DNA of 39,345 nt, from the NCBI GenBank assembly GCA_944372455.1, contig CALVZF010000011.1, positions 1 through 39,345 on the forward strand. The letters are read 5' to 3'. Under the pieces are notes generated by a model that was not told the origin of the DNA, did no database searches, and saw only the letters and a program-made list of their open reading frames with translations. This document shows positions 16,871 to 25,512 of the stretch, piece by piece. The stretch comes from an uncultured Bacilli bacterium (GTDB lineage Bacteria; Bacillota_I; Bacilli_A; RF39; UBA660). The translations under genes and the position numbers were made by a program. Each line of letters begins with the position of its first letter. Position 1 is the stretch's first letter.

Positions 16871-19186
16871 CTATAAATCATCAATTTGACCTAATACAAA
16901 CCTATGTAGTCTTAATACATCACCTGTGTCAACTGTATCGTCACTATTTACTTTTCCTGCTCTTAAATAATAATCTTCTTCTATTGGAGTAGTTCCAAGT
17001 ACATGTCTATATAGTTTCATTACATCTCCTGTGTTTACTTCTCCATTTCCATCCATTTCACCTTTTACTGAAATTCGGTATTCTATATTACTTAATTTTG
17101 CTCTTACTAACATTCCACTTCTTATCATATTATTTATTCCGGTTACTTCTCCTGATAAATCTTGCTTATAAATATTAGAATCAAAAATACTAAAATTATT
17201 TAAAAACTCGCTTCTTACTACTGAATTTACATTTGTTATTGGATTTTTATATGTTGGTATTACATTTTCTATATATCCTTCTCCTATCTTGTATTTTGAG
17301 TCGTCGTTTAATACAAATCCTGTTCCAACTGATAAATTAAAACTACTTAATACTTGTCCATTTAAAACACTTTCTACTCTGTATACTCCTGGTTTAAATG
17401 TACTTGTATCATATGTTAAACTTGTTTTGGCATTTCCATTTACAACATATCCTTTATTATTTGTAATTCCTGTTGTTATTTTATTATCATCTTGATCATA
17501 TAAATTATACTCTATTTTTGAACCAGTTTCTATATTTTTTGAAAAAGAATATAAATCTATTTGTCCATTGAAGTAAGCATAATTATTTTCAGCCCTTGTT
17601 TCTTCAACTATATTAGTACTTTCACTAGCATTTTTAGTGTATGCATATATTTCTCTAGGAGAAAAACCATTTAATGGTCTAACCATAATAGAAAACTGAT
17701 CACTTTTTAATTCTAGATTATCAATATCAACCGAAATAAGTCCTCCATAACTTGGTGTTATTGTATCAACAAGTTCTAAATCTTCTTCTTTTCCTGTAGG
17801 ACTTACATACACTTCATAAGTAACTGCTCCAGGAGATGAAATGGCAGATGTTTCAATACCTATTCTATTTAATATTTCAGTATAATCACTTAATTTATTA
17901 TAAGTGACAATTTTAGAAGTTTTTCCATTTACAGATTTATTTTCTGATTTTCTTAAATCTGAAGTATCGTAATTATTATCATAATCTCTTTTTTTCATTT
18001 TTATTGTTCCGGATAATTCATGTGTTATAGCTTCAAAAGAAAGATAAGGATTAGGATTAGAGTTACCCCAAGAGTTTTTTAAAATCCATGCTCCCTCATT
18101 ATTTGGTCCATAGTTATCATCCCAGCCTACTATTGCCATTGCATGAGCAGCACTACTATTACAGCTTCCACCTTTTTGTACTATCATATTATACTCTTTA
18201 TCATAACAAGTAGATTTTATTTGTAAAGTTTGACCTACTGTTAAAGTTTCACTGGTTAAATTATTTAAAGTCATTATTTCTTCTTTGGTAGTATTGTTAC
18301 TACGTGCCAATGTTTCCAAAGTATCTCCACTTCTTACAGTATACGTTTTACTACCATTTGATCTATAATCAGGAGCGGTAGTTCCAACATATATAGCTCC
18401 ATACTGTATGATATGTTTTTTTAACATATCTCTGTATTCTTGTTTTACTTCTTCTGTAGCATTTGAAGTAAGTGATGGAAATTGTATATAATCACTTACA
18501 TAGTAATCTACATTTGATAAATCAAAAGTTTTCTTTAAATTTTGTTTTGATATTATAGTAGTATATGGTCCCCATACACTTTCTAATTGTGGGGATACCC
18601 CACGATTAATAGTACTAGTTACATCATTGTAAAAATTTCCTCCATTACCTGGAATTCCACTACCATAGGGAGTATAATTTTCTTCAAAATAGGCTTTGCT
18701 ACTAGTTACATAGTCAATTTGATTTTCTGAAAAATTTAATTCCCCTAATCCAGTTAATCTAGCATTAGTTTCCATTGTGGCAACACCAGCAAAAGCCCAA
18801 CATAAACCTAAACTACCTTGATTCTTTTGGTTTCCATAGTAATTTACTCCATCTACATCTTTTAGATTAAATGTAGTTGGCAAGGCTTCTGGTAGACTAA
18901 ATAAACTTATTTTTTTACTAGGAATAAAATCTACTATATATTTTGTTGGAACAACTTCTAATTTACTTTTTTCTTCCTCTGATAATTTCATATATTCTTC
19001 CCATTCAGGATTTATATATGGCATACCATCTATTTTGTTTTCTTCATTAAGTATTATGTTTCCTAATTCATCATATATAACTACATTTTTTTCCTCTGCT
19101 TTTGTTTTTGGAAACAAAAATGATATTAAAATAGTTAAAAATATTATACTAACTGTTATTATTATTCCTTGTTTATTTCTTTTCAT
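16871..19186 (-). CDS. Secreted papain-family (C1) cysteine peptidase with inserted LysM and C-terminal dockerin (copy 1)
   Basis: Predicted extracellular endopeptidase, 771 residues. Order: signal peptide ending TKA (about 1-30); propeptide-like region; C1 catalytic domain with the oxyanion Gln123, Cys129 in LGLCWAFA, His348 in HAMAIVGWDD and Asn371 in LKNSWG. A LysM module (about 281-323, TYTVRSGDTLETLA) is inserted between Cys and His. A lectin-like/beta domain follows (about 435-515), then further beta regions, then a dockerin of two repeats (about 708-766, each containing NTGD or DTGD then VLG). The frame is open to an ATG at 19204 that overlaps the previous stop as ATGA. The ATG at 19186 aligns with the paralogue's MKKNKQG and is preferred. 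Very similar to copy 2 throughout. Substrate unknown. Confidence 0.88.
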   Translation of the reverse strand: MKRNKQGIIITVSIIFLTILISFLFPKTKAEEKNVVIYDELGNIILNEENKIDGMPYINPEWEEYMKLSEEEKSKLEVVPTKYIVDFIPSKKISLFSLPEALPTTFNLKDVDGVNYYGNQKNQGSLGLCWAFAGVATMETNARLTGLGELNFSENQIDYVTSSKAYFEENYTPYGSGIPGNGGNFYNDVTSTINRGVSPQLESVWGPYTTIISKQNLKKTFDLSNVDYYVSDYIQFPSLTSNATEEVKQEYRDMLKKHIIQYGAIYVGTTAPDYRSNGSKTYTVRSGDTLETLARSNNTTKEEIMTLNNLTSETLTVGQTLQIKSTCYDKEYNMIVQKGGSCNSSAAHAMAIVGWDDNYGPNNEGAWILKNSWGNSNPNPYLSFEAITHELSGTIKMKKRDYDNNYDTSDLRKSENKSVNGKTSKIVTYNKLSDYTEILNRIGIETSAISSPGAVTYEVYVSPTGKEEDLELVDTITPSYGGLISVDIDNLELKSDQFSIMVRPLNGFSPREIYAYTKNASESTNIVEETRAENNYAYFNGQIDLYSFSKNIETGSKIEYNLYDQDDNKITTGITNNKGYVVNGNAKTSLTYDTSTFKPGVYRVESVLNGQVLSSFNLSVGTGFVLNDDSKYKIGEGYIENVIPTYKNPITNVNSVVRSEFLNNFSIFDSNIYKQDLSGEVTGINNMIRSGMLVRAKLSNIEYRISVKGEMDGNGEVNTGDVMKLYRHVLGTTPIEEDYYLRAGKVNSDDTVDTGDVLRLHRFVLGQIDDL
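17422..17743 (-). repeat. 322-bp tract identical to 19752-20073
   Basis: Base-for-base comparison with copy 2 finds no difference over 322 bases. Identity breaks abruptly at both edges, although the flanking peptidase sequence is homologous but diverged. It encodes part of the beta region after the catalytic domain. Recent gene conversion is the simplest explanation. Confidence 0.92.
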
Positions 19187-19200
19187 TTTATCAACCCAAA

Positions 19201-21525
19201 TCATAAATCTTTTACTTGACCTAACACAAATCTATGTAATCTTAATACATCACCTGTGTCAACTACTTCATCATTATTTACTTTTCCTGCCCTTAAATAA
19301 TAATCCTCTTCTATCGGAGTTGTACCAAGTACATGTCTATATAACTTCATTACATCTCCTGTGTTTATTTCTCCATTTCCATCCATTTCACCTTTTACTG
19401 ATATTCGGTATTCTACATTACTTAATTTTGCTCTTACTAACATTCCACTTCTCATCAAATTATTTATTCCGGTTACTTCATCTGATAAGTCTTGTTTATA
19501 TATGTTAGAATCAAACACTTTAAAATTGTTTAAAAATTCACTTCTTACTACCGAATTTACATTAGTAATTGGATTTTTAAATGTTGGTATTACATTTTCT
19601 ATATAGCCTTCTCCTACTTTATATTTTGAATCATCATTTAAAACAAATCCTGTCCCTATTGATAAATCAAAACTACTTAGTACTTGTCCATCTATTACAC
19701 TTTCTACTTTATATATTCCTGGTTTAAATGTACTACTATCATAAGATAAATTTGTTTTGGCATTTCCATTTACAACATATCCTTTATTATTTGTAATTCC
19801 TGTTGTTATTTTATTATCATCTTGATCATATAAATTATACTCTATTTTTGAACCAGTTTCTATATTTTTTGAAAAAGAATATAAATCTATTTGTCCATTG
19901 AAGTAAGCATAATTATTTTCAGCCCTTGTTTCTTCAACTATATTAGTACTTTCACTAGCATTTTTAGTGTATGCATATATTTCTCTAGGAGAAAAACCAT
20001 TTAATGGTCTAACCATAATAGAAAACTGATCACTTTTTAATTCTAGATTATCAATATCAACCGAAATAAGTCCACCATGATCTGGAGTTATTGTATCAAT
20101 AAGTTCTAAATCTTCTTCTTTTCCTGTTGTACTTATATAAACTTCATAAGTTACAGATCCTGGAGAAGAAAGAGCGCTCGTTTCAATACCTATTCTATTT
20201 AAAATTTCAGTATAATTACTTAATTTATTATAAGTTACCATTTTAGAATATTTACCATCTACAGTTTTATTTTCTGCTTTTCTTAAATCAGAAGTATCAT
20301 AATTATTATCATAATTCCTTTTTTCCATTTTTATTATTCCAAACAAACCTGAATATGCATTAGAATGTTTAAAAGAAAGATAAGGATTAGGAATAGAATT
20401 ACCCCAAGAGTTTTTTAAAATCCATGCTCCTTCATTATTTGGTCCATAATTATCATCCCATCCTACTATTGCCATTGCATGTGTAGAATCAACACCTTTA
20501 CCACAATACTTATGATAGGTTATTAATTTTTGGCTACTATCATAACAAATGGATTTTACTTTTATTGTTTCACCTATTGTTAAATTTTCATCTTTTAAAT
20601 TGTTAAGACTCATTATAGCTTCTTTGGTTGTATTATATTGTTTAGCTATACTATCTAAAGTTTCACCTGTTTTAATTTCATGATCATAAGTATAATTAGC
20701 TCTAGAATCAGGAGTTGGTGCACTAACATATATAGCTCCATACTGCATAATATGTTTTTTTATCATTTCTATATATTCTTGTTTTACTTCTTCTGTTGCA
20801 TTTGAACCAAGAGATGGAAATTGTATGTAATCACTTACATAATAATCTACATTTGATAAGTCAAAGGTTTTCTTTAATGTTTGTTTAGATATAGTAGTAT
20901 TATATGAACCCCATACACTTTCTAATTGTGGAGCTATACCACGATTAATAGAATTGGTTACATCACCACTAAAATTTCCCCCAGTTCCTGGTGTTCCACC
21001 ACCATAAGGAGTATAACCTTCTTCAAAATAAGACTTACTACTAGTAGCATAATCAATTTGATTTTCTGAAAAATCTAATTCACCTAATCCCGTTATTCTA
21101 GCATTTGTTTCCATTGTAGCAACACTTGCAAAATCCCAACATAAACCTAAACTGCTTTGATTTTTTTGTTTTCCATAATAATTTTTTCCATCTACATCTT
21201 TTAGATTAAATGTGGTTGGTAAAACTTCTGGTAAGCTAAATAAGCTTATTTTTTTACTAGGGATAAAATCAACTATATATTTTGTCGGAATAACTTCTGA
21301 TTTATTTTTTTCTTCTTCTGATAATTTCATATATTCTTCCCATTCAGGATTTATATATGGCATACCATCTATTTTGTTTTCTTCAGTAAGTATTATGTTT
21401 CCTAATTCATCATATATAACTACATTTTTTTCTTCTGCTTTTGTTTTAGGAAACAAAAATGATACCAAAATAGTTAAAAACATTATACTAATTGTTATTA
21501 TTATTCCTTGTTTATTCTTCTTCAT
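19201..21525 (-). CDS. Secreted papain-family (C1) cysteine peptidase with inserted LysM and C-terminal dockerin (copy 2)
   Basis: 774-residue paralogue of the copy 1 peptidase. Signal peptide with cleavage after KTKA (residue 30). The C1 domain has Gln123, Cys129, His349 and Asn372; LysM at about 281-324 (EIKTGETLDSIAKQYN) lies between Cys and His. The beta/lectin-like region is followed by a two-repeat dockerin (GEMDGNGEINTGDVMKLYR and VNNDEVVDTGDVLRLHR). The residue two after the catalytic Cys is Asp (CWDFA) rather than the usual Ala or Ser. The start ATG follows GTGGTGAT, 12 bases after the stop of copy 3. The gene is a mosaic: one tract is identical to copy 1 and another is nearly identical to copy 3. 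It ends in TGA, showing that TGA is a stop here. Confidence 0.88.
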   Translation of the reverse strand: MKKNKQGIIITISIMFLTILVSFLFPKTKAEEKNVVIYDELGNIILTEENKIDGMPYINPEWEEYMKLSEEEKNKSEVIPTKYIVDFIPSKKISLFSLPEVLPTTFNLKDVDGKNYYGKQKNQSSLGLCWDFASVATMETNARITGLGELDFSENQIDYATSSKSYFEEGYTPYGGGTPGTGGNFSGDVTNSINRGIAPQLESVWGSYNTTISKQTLKKTFDLSNVDYYVSDYIQFPSLGSNATEEVKQEYIEMIKKHIMQYGAIYVSAPTPDSRANYTYDHEIKTGETLDSIAKQYNTTKEAIMSLNNLKDENLTIGETIKVKSICYDSSQKLITYHKYCGKGVDSTHAMAIVGWDDNYGPNNEGAWILKNSWGNSIPNPYLSFKHSNAYSGLFGIIKMEKRNYDNNYDTSDLRKAENKTVDGKYSKMVTYNKLSNYTEILNRIGIETSALSSPGSVTYEVYISTTGKEEDLELIDTITPDHGGLISVDIDNLELKSDQFSIMVRPLNGFSPREIYAYTKNASESTNIVEETRAENNYAYFNGQIDLYSFSKNIETGSKIEYNLYDQDDNKITTGITNNKGYVVNGNAKTNLSYDSSTFKPGIYKVESVIDGQVLSSFDLSIGTGFVLNDDSKYKVGEGYIENVIPTFKNPITNVNSVVRSEFLNNFKVFDSNIYKQDLSDEVTGINNLMRSGMLVRAKLSNVEYRISVKGEMDGNGEINTGDVMKLYRHVLGTTPIEEDYYLRAGKVNNDEVVDTGDVLRLHRFVLGQVKDL
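19752..20073 (-). repeat. 322-bp tract identical to 17422-17743
   Basis: Partner of the tract in copy 1. No mismatch was found by eye over its length. Confidence 0.92.
20401..20798 (-). repeat. 398-bp tract nearly identical to 22804-23201
   Basis: Three mismatches in 398 bases, all within the first 61. The last 337 bases (20462-20798) are identical to 22865-23201. It encodes the inserted LysM module plus the catalytic His and Asn, while the regions on either side of the two genes are strongly diverged. Confidence 0.92.
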
Positions 21526-21537
21526 TTTATCACCACT

Positions 21538-23943
21538 TTATAAATTTTCTATTTGACCAAGAGCATATCTATGTAATCTTAATACATCTCCGGTATCTAT
21601 TTCTTCATCATCATTAATTTTTGAAGCTTCTTTATAATATAATTCATCCATTTTTACAGTTCCTAACACATAACGATGAAGTTTTAATACATCACCAGTA
21701 TCTATTAATCCATCACCATTATTATCTCCTTTTATTGATATAGGTACATTAAATGGTGTTACTAAATCATTACTATTGGAAATTGTCATTCCTGTTTTTA
21801 AATTAGTATTTGCATTTGTTATTAGTTCTGAATTAAGTCCATAAATGTTATATGTATTAGCTAAAAAGATATTACCTCTAAATTCTTTTAAATTGACAAA
21901 ATTATTACTTTTAGGAATAACTTTAAATATATATTCATTATTATCGCTATCATATATTAAATTATAATCTGAATCGGTATAAATCATAAACATATTATAT
22001 TTATAATTATAGTTTCCCAGAGTTATAGGATAATTTTCCATAACTTTATCTTTATATTTAACTTCAATTCTATATATTCCGTCATTAACTTCATTGTTAT
22101 TAAAAATAAATTTACTTTTTTGAAAACCATTAATTATTGAAAAATTATTCACAGCTATAAATTTATCAGTAACATCATTCCCATTAAAATCATAAATTTC
22201 AATGTCTAAGCTTGCACCTTGATTTATACTTTTAATATTTGAAATTATGTTAAAGTCCGTTGTTTCTTTATCTGTTTTTTGAATATAATTTTTATATCCA
22301 TAACCTCTGTTATCATAATCAATAAATGATGAGATTGTTTCTTTATCCGTAGCATCATCAGTATAAACAAAAAGTTGTAAGGGACTTACATAATCATTTG
22401 TATATGGATTTCTAAATTCAATTAGAATTTTATCACTAGTAAGTTCTAAATCATTAAACTCAATAGTATTTATAAGTTCAAAATTAGATTTTATTGTTTT
22501 TAAAAATTTTAAATCTTCTACTTTCCCAGTTGTACTTAAATATATATCAATATCATTATAAAGGTATTGAGCAAATGGTGTATATACTATTTTTTTTAGT
22601 ATTTCTTTTTCTTTACTTTTATAAATATATTGTCTAGAATAACGATAACTATCATTACCACTATTTATTGTTCCAACCTTATTTGTTCCCCAATCTTTTA
22701 TATAAACGTTATCATAATCATAAATGTTTGAATTTTGAATTTTTGTAACTCCATAGAGAGCTCCATATTTAGATTTATATGATAAATATATAGGGTTATC
22801 ACTACCCCAAGAATTTTTTAAAATCCATGCTCCTTCATTATTTGGTCCATAATTGTCATCCCAGCCTACTATTGCCATTGCATGTGTAGAATCAACACCT
22901 TTACCACAATACTTATGATAGGTTATTAATTTTTGGCTACTATCATAACAAATGGATTTTACTTTTATTGTTTCACCTATTGTTAAATTTTCATCTTTTA
23001 AATTGTTAAGACTCATTATAGCTTCTTTGGTTGTATTATATTGTTTAGCTATACTATCTAAAGTTTCACCTGTTTTAATTTCATGATCATAAGTATAATT
23101 AGCTCTAGAATCAGGAGTTGGTGCACTAACATATATAGCTCCATACTGCATAATATGTTTTTTTATCATTTCTATATATTCTTGTTTTACTTCTTCTGTT
23201 GATTCACTAGGGTTAAATGAAGGATACATTTTAGCAGACTCTATTGAATATTTTACTTTACTTTTATCAAATACTTTATCTACGCTTCGTTTATTTTTTG
23301 AAGTATCGTATGGACCCCAGTCACTTTCTAATTGAGGTGATACACCAGTTAAATTTGCTACTATAAATTCAGAAGTAAAACTTCCACCACCACCTAATTC
23401 TCCATTTTCATAGAGACTACTACCTTCTATTAATCCATCCTCACCAGTTACATAGTCAATTTGTCTTTCAGAAAAAACTAAATCTCCTAATCCACTTAAT
23501 CTAGCATTAGATTCTAAGGAAGCAACACTTGCAAAATCCCAGCATAAACCTAGATTGCTCTGGTTTTTTGTTGGCCCTACATATCTTTTTCCATTTACGT
23601 CTTTTAAATCATATTTTTCTGGTAAAACCTCATCTTCCGCAAAAAAGCTTTTAACTTTTGAAAATAAAGTTTTTTTTGTTGGTACAAAGTCTACTAGATA
23701 TTTTTCTGGAATAATTTCCCATTTACTTCTTTCTTCTTCTGATTGACTTATATACTCTTCCCATAACGGATTTAAATACGGTTTACCTTCTTTTTTATTC
23801 TCCTCTGTATATACTATATTTCCATTCTCATCAATCATTGTGTTGCTTACATCTACTTTTATAGCTTTAGAAGTAGGTAATAAAAAAATTACAGTAATTA
23901 AAACAATTACAATTATTGAATTTATTAGCCACTTTTTTTTCAT
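21538..23943 (-). CDS. Secreted papain-family (C1) cysteine peptidase with inserted LysM and C-terminal dockerin (copy 3)
   Basis: First gene of the peptidase operon; 801 residues. Signal peptide ending TSKA (about 27). The C1 domain has Gln128, Cys135 in LGLCWDFA, His354 and Asn377, with LysM inserted at about 285-329. A divergent beta region follows, then a dockerin with canonical calcium loops (DNNGDGLIDTGD and INDDEEIDTGD). Outside the shared LysM tract it differs markedly from copies 1 and 2, including a different segment after the catalytic Cys (EDGLIEGSSLYENGELGGGG), so substrate preference may differ. The frame extends to GTG at 23952, but GAGGTGGGA sits just before the ATG at 23943. 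It is 12 bases from copy 2, so the two are cotranscribed. Confidence 0.88.
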   Translation of the reverse strand: MKKKWLINSIIVIVLITVIFLLPTSKAIKVDVSNTMIDENGNIVYTEENKKEGKPYLNPLWEEYISQSEEERSKWEIIPEKYLVDFVPTKKTLFSKVKSFFAEDEVLPEKYDLKDVNGKRYVGPTKNQSNLGLCWDFASVASLESNARLSGLGDLVFSERQIDYVTGEDGLIEGSSLYENGELGGGGSFTSEFIVANLTGVSPQLESDWGPYDTSKNKRSVDKVFDKSKVKYSIESAKMYPSFNPSESTEEVKQEYIEMIKKHIMQYGAIYVSAPTPDSRANYTYDHEIKTGETLDSIAKQYNTTKEAIMSLNNLKDENLTIGETIKVKSICYDSSQKLITYHKYCGKGVDSTHAMAIVGWDDNYGPNNEGAWILKNSWGSDNPIYLSYKSKYGALYGVTKIQNSNIYDYDNVYIKDWGTNKVGTINSGNDSYRYSRQYIYKSKEKEILKKIVYTPFAQYLYNDIDIYLSTTGKVEDLKFLKTIKSNFELINTIEFNDLELTSDKILIEFRNPYTNDYVSPLQLFVYTDDATDKETISSFIDYDNRGYGYKNYIQKTDKETTDFNIISNIKSINQGASLDIEIYDFNGNDVTDKFIAVNNFSIINGFQKSKFIFNNNEVNDGIYRIEVKYKDKVMENYPITLGNYNYKYNMFMIYTDSDYNLIYDSDNNEYIFKVIPKSNNFVNLKEFRGNIFLANTYNIYGLNSELITNANTNLKTGMTISNSNDLVTPFNVPISIKGDNNGDGLIDTGDVLKLHRYVLGTVKMDELYYKEASKINDDEEIDTGDVLRLHRYALGQIENL
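22804..23201 (-). repeat. 398-bp tract nearly identical to 20401-20798
   Basis: Partner of the tract in copy 2, covering LysM and the His/Asn half of the catalytic site. Confidence 0.92.
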
Positions 23944-23964
23944 TATTCCCACCTCTATTTTATC

Positions 23965-23993
23965 TATATAAAGTATAACCTAATTTTTGAAAA
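23965..23993 (-). promoter_or_regulatory. Possible promoter of the peptidase/scaffold operon
   Basis: Minus strand TTTTCA (23988-23993), 17-bp spacer, TATATA (23965-23970). A competing -10 TATACT lies at 23972-23977 with a poor -35. It lies between the AI-2E permease terminator and copy 3. Weak matches; the position is the main support. Confidence 0.35.
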
Positions 23994-24031
23994 AAGAAAA
24001 GCGTTATTTAATTTGATATAACACTTTTCTT
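23990..24031 (-). terminator. Terminator of the relA-dtd-permease operon
   Basis: Minus strand: a 14-bp stem AAGAAAAGTGTTAT / ATAACGCTTTTCTT (one T-G pair) with a 10-base loop and a trailing T run. The permease stop (24008-24010) is inside the hairpin. Confidence 0.85.
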
Positions 24032-25066
24032 GTTTTTAAGTTCTACAATATCTTTTCTATAATATTTATAAGTTTTAGTTAAAATTATCGTAACTGGTAA
24101 AGCAATTATTATTCCCATTACTCCAAATAGTGCTCCTCCTGCAAAAACTCCAAAAATAGTTATAACAGGATGAATATTATTCGTTTTACCATAAATTTTT
24201 GGAGACCAGAAATATCCATCAACATTAGGAAGTACTAGTGCAACTATTAAGGTTAAAACAAATAATTTAGGACTAACAAATAAAGCAGTTATAAGTGCGA
24301 TAATATTTGCAAAAATTCCTCCAAAATACGGGATTATAGTTGTAATTGAAGCTAAAATACCTAGTATTAAAAAGTAAGGATGGCCGATTAAATAAAATAC
24401 TAAAGTATATTCTATTAATTGAATAAATATATATTTAGCAAGTCCTATTGAATAATTTTTCATTTCAATATCTAAAGCTTTAACATAATTAAATGTTTTT
24501 TTACTTTTCCTTTTAAAGAAATTTCTAACTCCTTTTCTTATATTATCCATATCTAATAAAAAATAAATACTCGTAAAAAAAGAAATTACCGCACTAGTCA
24601 TTATACCTATAGATTTATTTATAATATTAAAAGCACTATTTGAAATAAATTTACCAAAATCTAAAATAATATTATTCAAATTTGAAAAACTTTTTTGAAT
24701 ATAATTTAAATCTAAATTATATTTATTGGATATATCTTGAACAAATTTAATGGCACTAGAAATTAAGCTTATTACTTGATCATAAACTAAAGGTACTAAT
24801 AAATAAATCATTAAAGAGACAAAACCAATTGTTAATACTAAAATTATGCCAACACCTAGCCATTTAGGAATTCCTTTACTTTCCATAAATTTAAGAAAAG
24901 GATAACATACATATGCAAAGGCAAAAGCAACTACAAATGGTACTAAAATTTCAATTGCTTTGTTAAACACCCATATCCAAAATCCTCCCGTAGATAGTAA
25001 AATCCAAACTAGAATTGCAAATAACACTAAATTAATTAGTTTAATACTTACCTTTTTTGAGGACAT
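24008..25066 (-). CDS. AI-2E family (YtvI-like) membrane permease
   Basis: Polytopic inner-membrane protein of about 352 residues and the AI-2E/UPF0118 family. The usual arrangement is visible: two N-terminal spans (LINLVLFAILVWILL and the VPFVVAFAFAYVCYPF helix), another near GVGIILVLTIGFVSLMIYLL, an extracytoplasmic helical region, and C-terminal spans with the family's glycine/proline-rich text (ILGILASITTIIPYFGG, FGVFAGGALFGVMGIIIALPV). Substrate is unknown; despite the name, many members do not move AI-2, and some are Na+/H+ antiporters. The frame is open to a GTG at 25075 that overlaps the dtd stop, but the ATG at 25066 has AGGGAG at 8 bases. It is the last gene of the relA-dtd operon. 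Confidence 0.87.
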   Translation of the reverse strand: MSSKKVSIKLINLVLFAILVWILLSTGGFWIWVFNKAIEILVPFVVAFAFAYVCYPFLKFMESKGIPKWLGVGIILVLTIGFVSLMIYLLVPLVYDQVISLISSAIKFVQDISNKYNLDLNYIQKSFSNLNNIILDFGKFISNSAFNIINKSIGIMTSAVISFFTSIYFLLDMDNIRKGVRNFFKRKSKKTFNYVKALDIEMKNYSIGLAKYIFIQLIEYTLVFYLIGHPYFLILGILASITTIIPYFGGIFANIIALITALFVSPKLFVLTLIVALVLPNVDGYFWSPKIYGKTNNIHPVITIFGVFAGGALFGVMGIIIALPVTIILTKTYKYYRKDIVELKNKKSVISN

Positions 25067-25071
25067 AAACC

Positions 25072-25512
25072 TCACTCCCTACTATCTATTATAATTGTTA
25101 TAGGACCATCGTTTATTAGACTAACTTCCATTTCCGCTCCAAAAATTCCAGTTTCTATTTCAATATATTTTGAAAGTTCATTATTAAACTTGTTATATAA
25201 AGTAATGGCACCTTCTCTTTTCAAAGCTTTAGAATAACTTGGTCTATTTCCTTTTTTAGTATCTGCATATAAGGTAAATTGAGAAACAGACAAAATTTTA
25301 CCTCCTACTTCTAAAATACTTTTATTCATTATTCCATTTTCATCATCAAATATTCTTAAGTTAATTATTTTTTTAACTATATATTCAATATCTGTTATAT
25401 TATCATCAGAAGTAAAACCTACTAAAACTAATAGTCCATTATTAATTTTTCCAACTATTTCTTTTTTTACTCTAACATTTGATTCTTTAACCCTTTGAAT
25501 TACTACTTTCAT
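25072..25512 (-). CDS. dtd: D-aminoacyl-tRNA deacylase
   Basis: Proofreading enzyme that hydrolyses D-amino acids (for example D-Tyr) and also glycine wrongly attached to tRNA. The 146-residue size is standard. It begins MKVVIQRVKESNV and has the active-site motif SQFTLYADTKKGNRPSYSKA and the Gly-cisPro motif in NDGPITI near the end. It directly abuts relA (no intervening base) and its stop TGA lies next to the permease start. The relA-dtd order is conserved in Bacillus, which fits. A wall-building cell with D-Ala and D-Glu pools has a clear need for this enzyme. Confidence 0.97.
   Translation of the reverse strand: MKVVIQRVKESNVRVKKEIVGKINNGLLVLVGFTSDDNITDIEYIVKKIINLRIFDDENGIMNKSILEVGGKILSVSQFTLYADTKKGNRPSYSKALKREGAITLYNKFNNELSKYIEIETGIFGAEMEVSLINDGPITIIIDSRE

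Noticed and set aside
19035-19508. 157-codon open frame on the plus strand inside two peptidase genes
   Set aside because: It is antisense to well-supported signal-peptide and dockerin coding sequence, has no ribosome site and a low-complexity Leu/Ile/His-rich translation.
17422-23201. Insertion sequences as the source of the identical tracts
   Set aside because: The tracts are in-frame pieces of homologous genes with no transposase, terminal inverted repeats or target duplications.
16871-23943. A true cellulosome for plant polysaccharides
   Set aside because: No glycoside hydrolase, carbohydrate esterase or carbohydrate-binding module of that type is present; all three enzymes are C1 peptidases.
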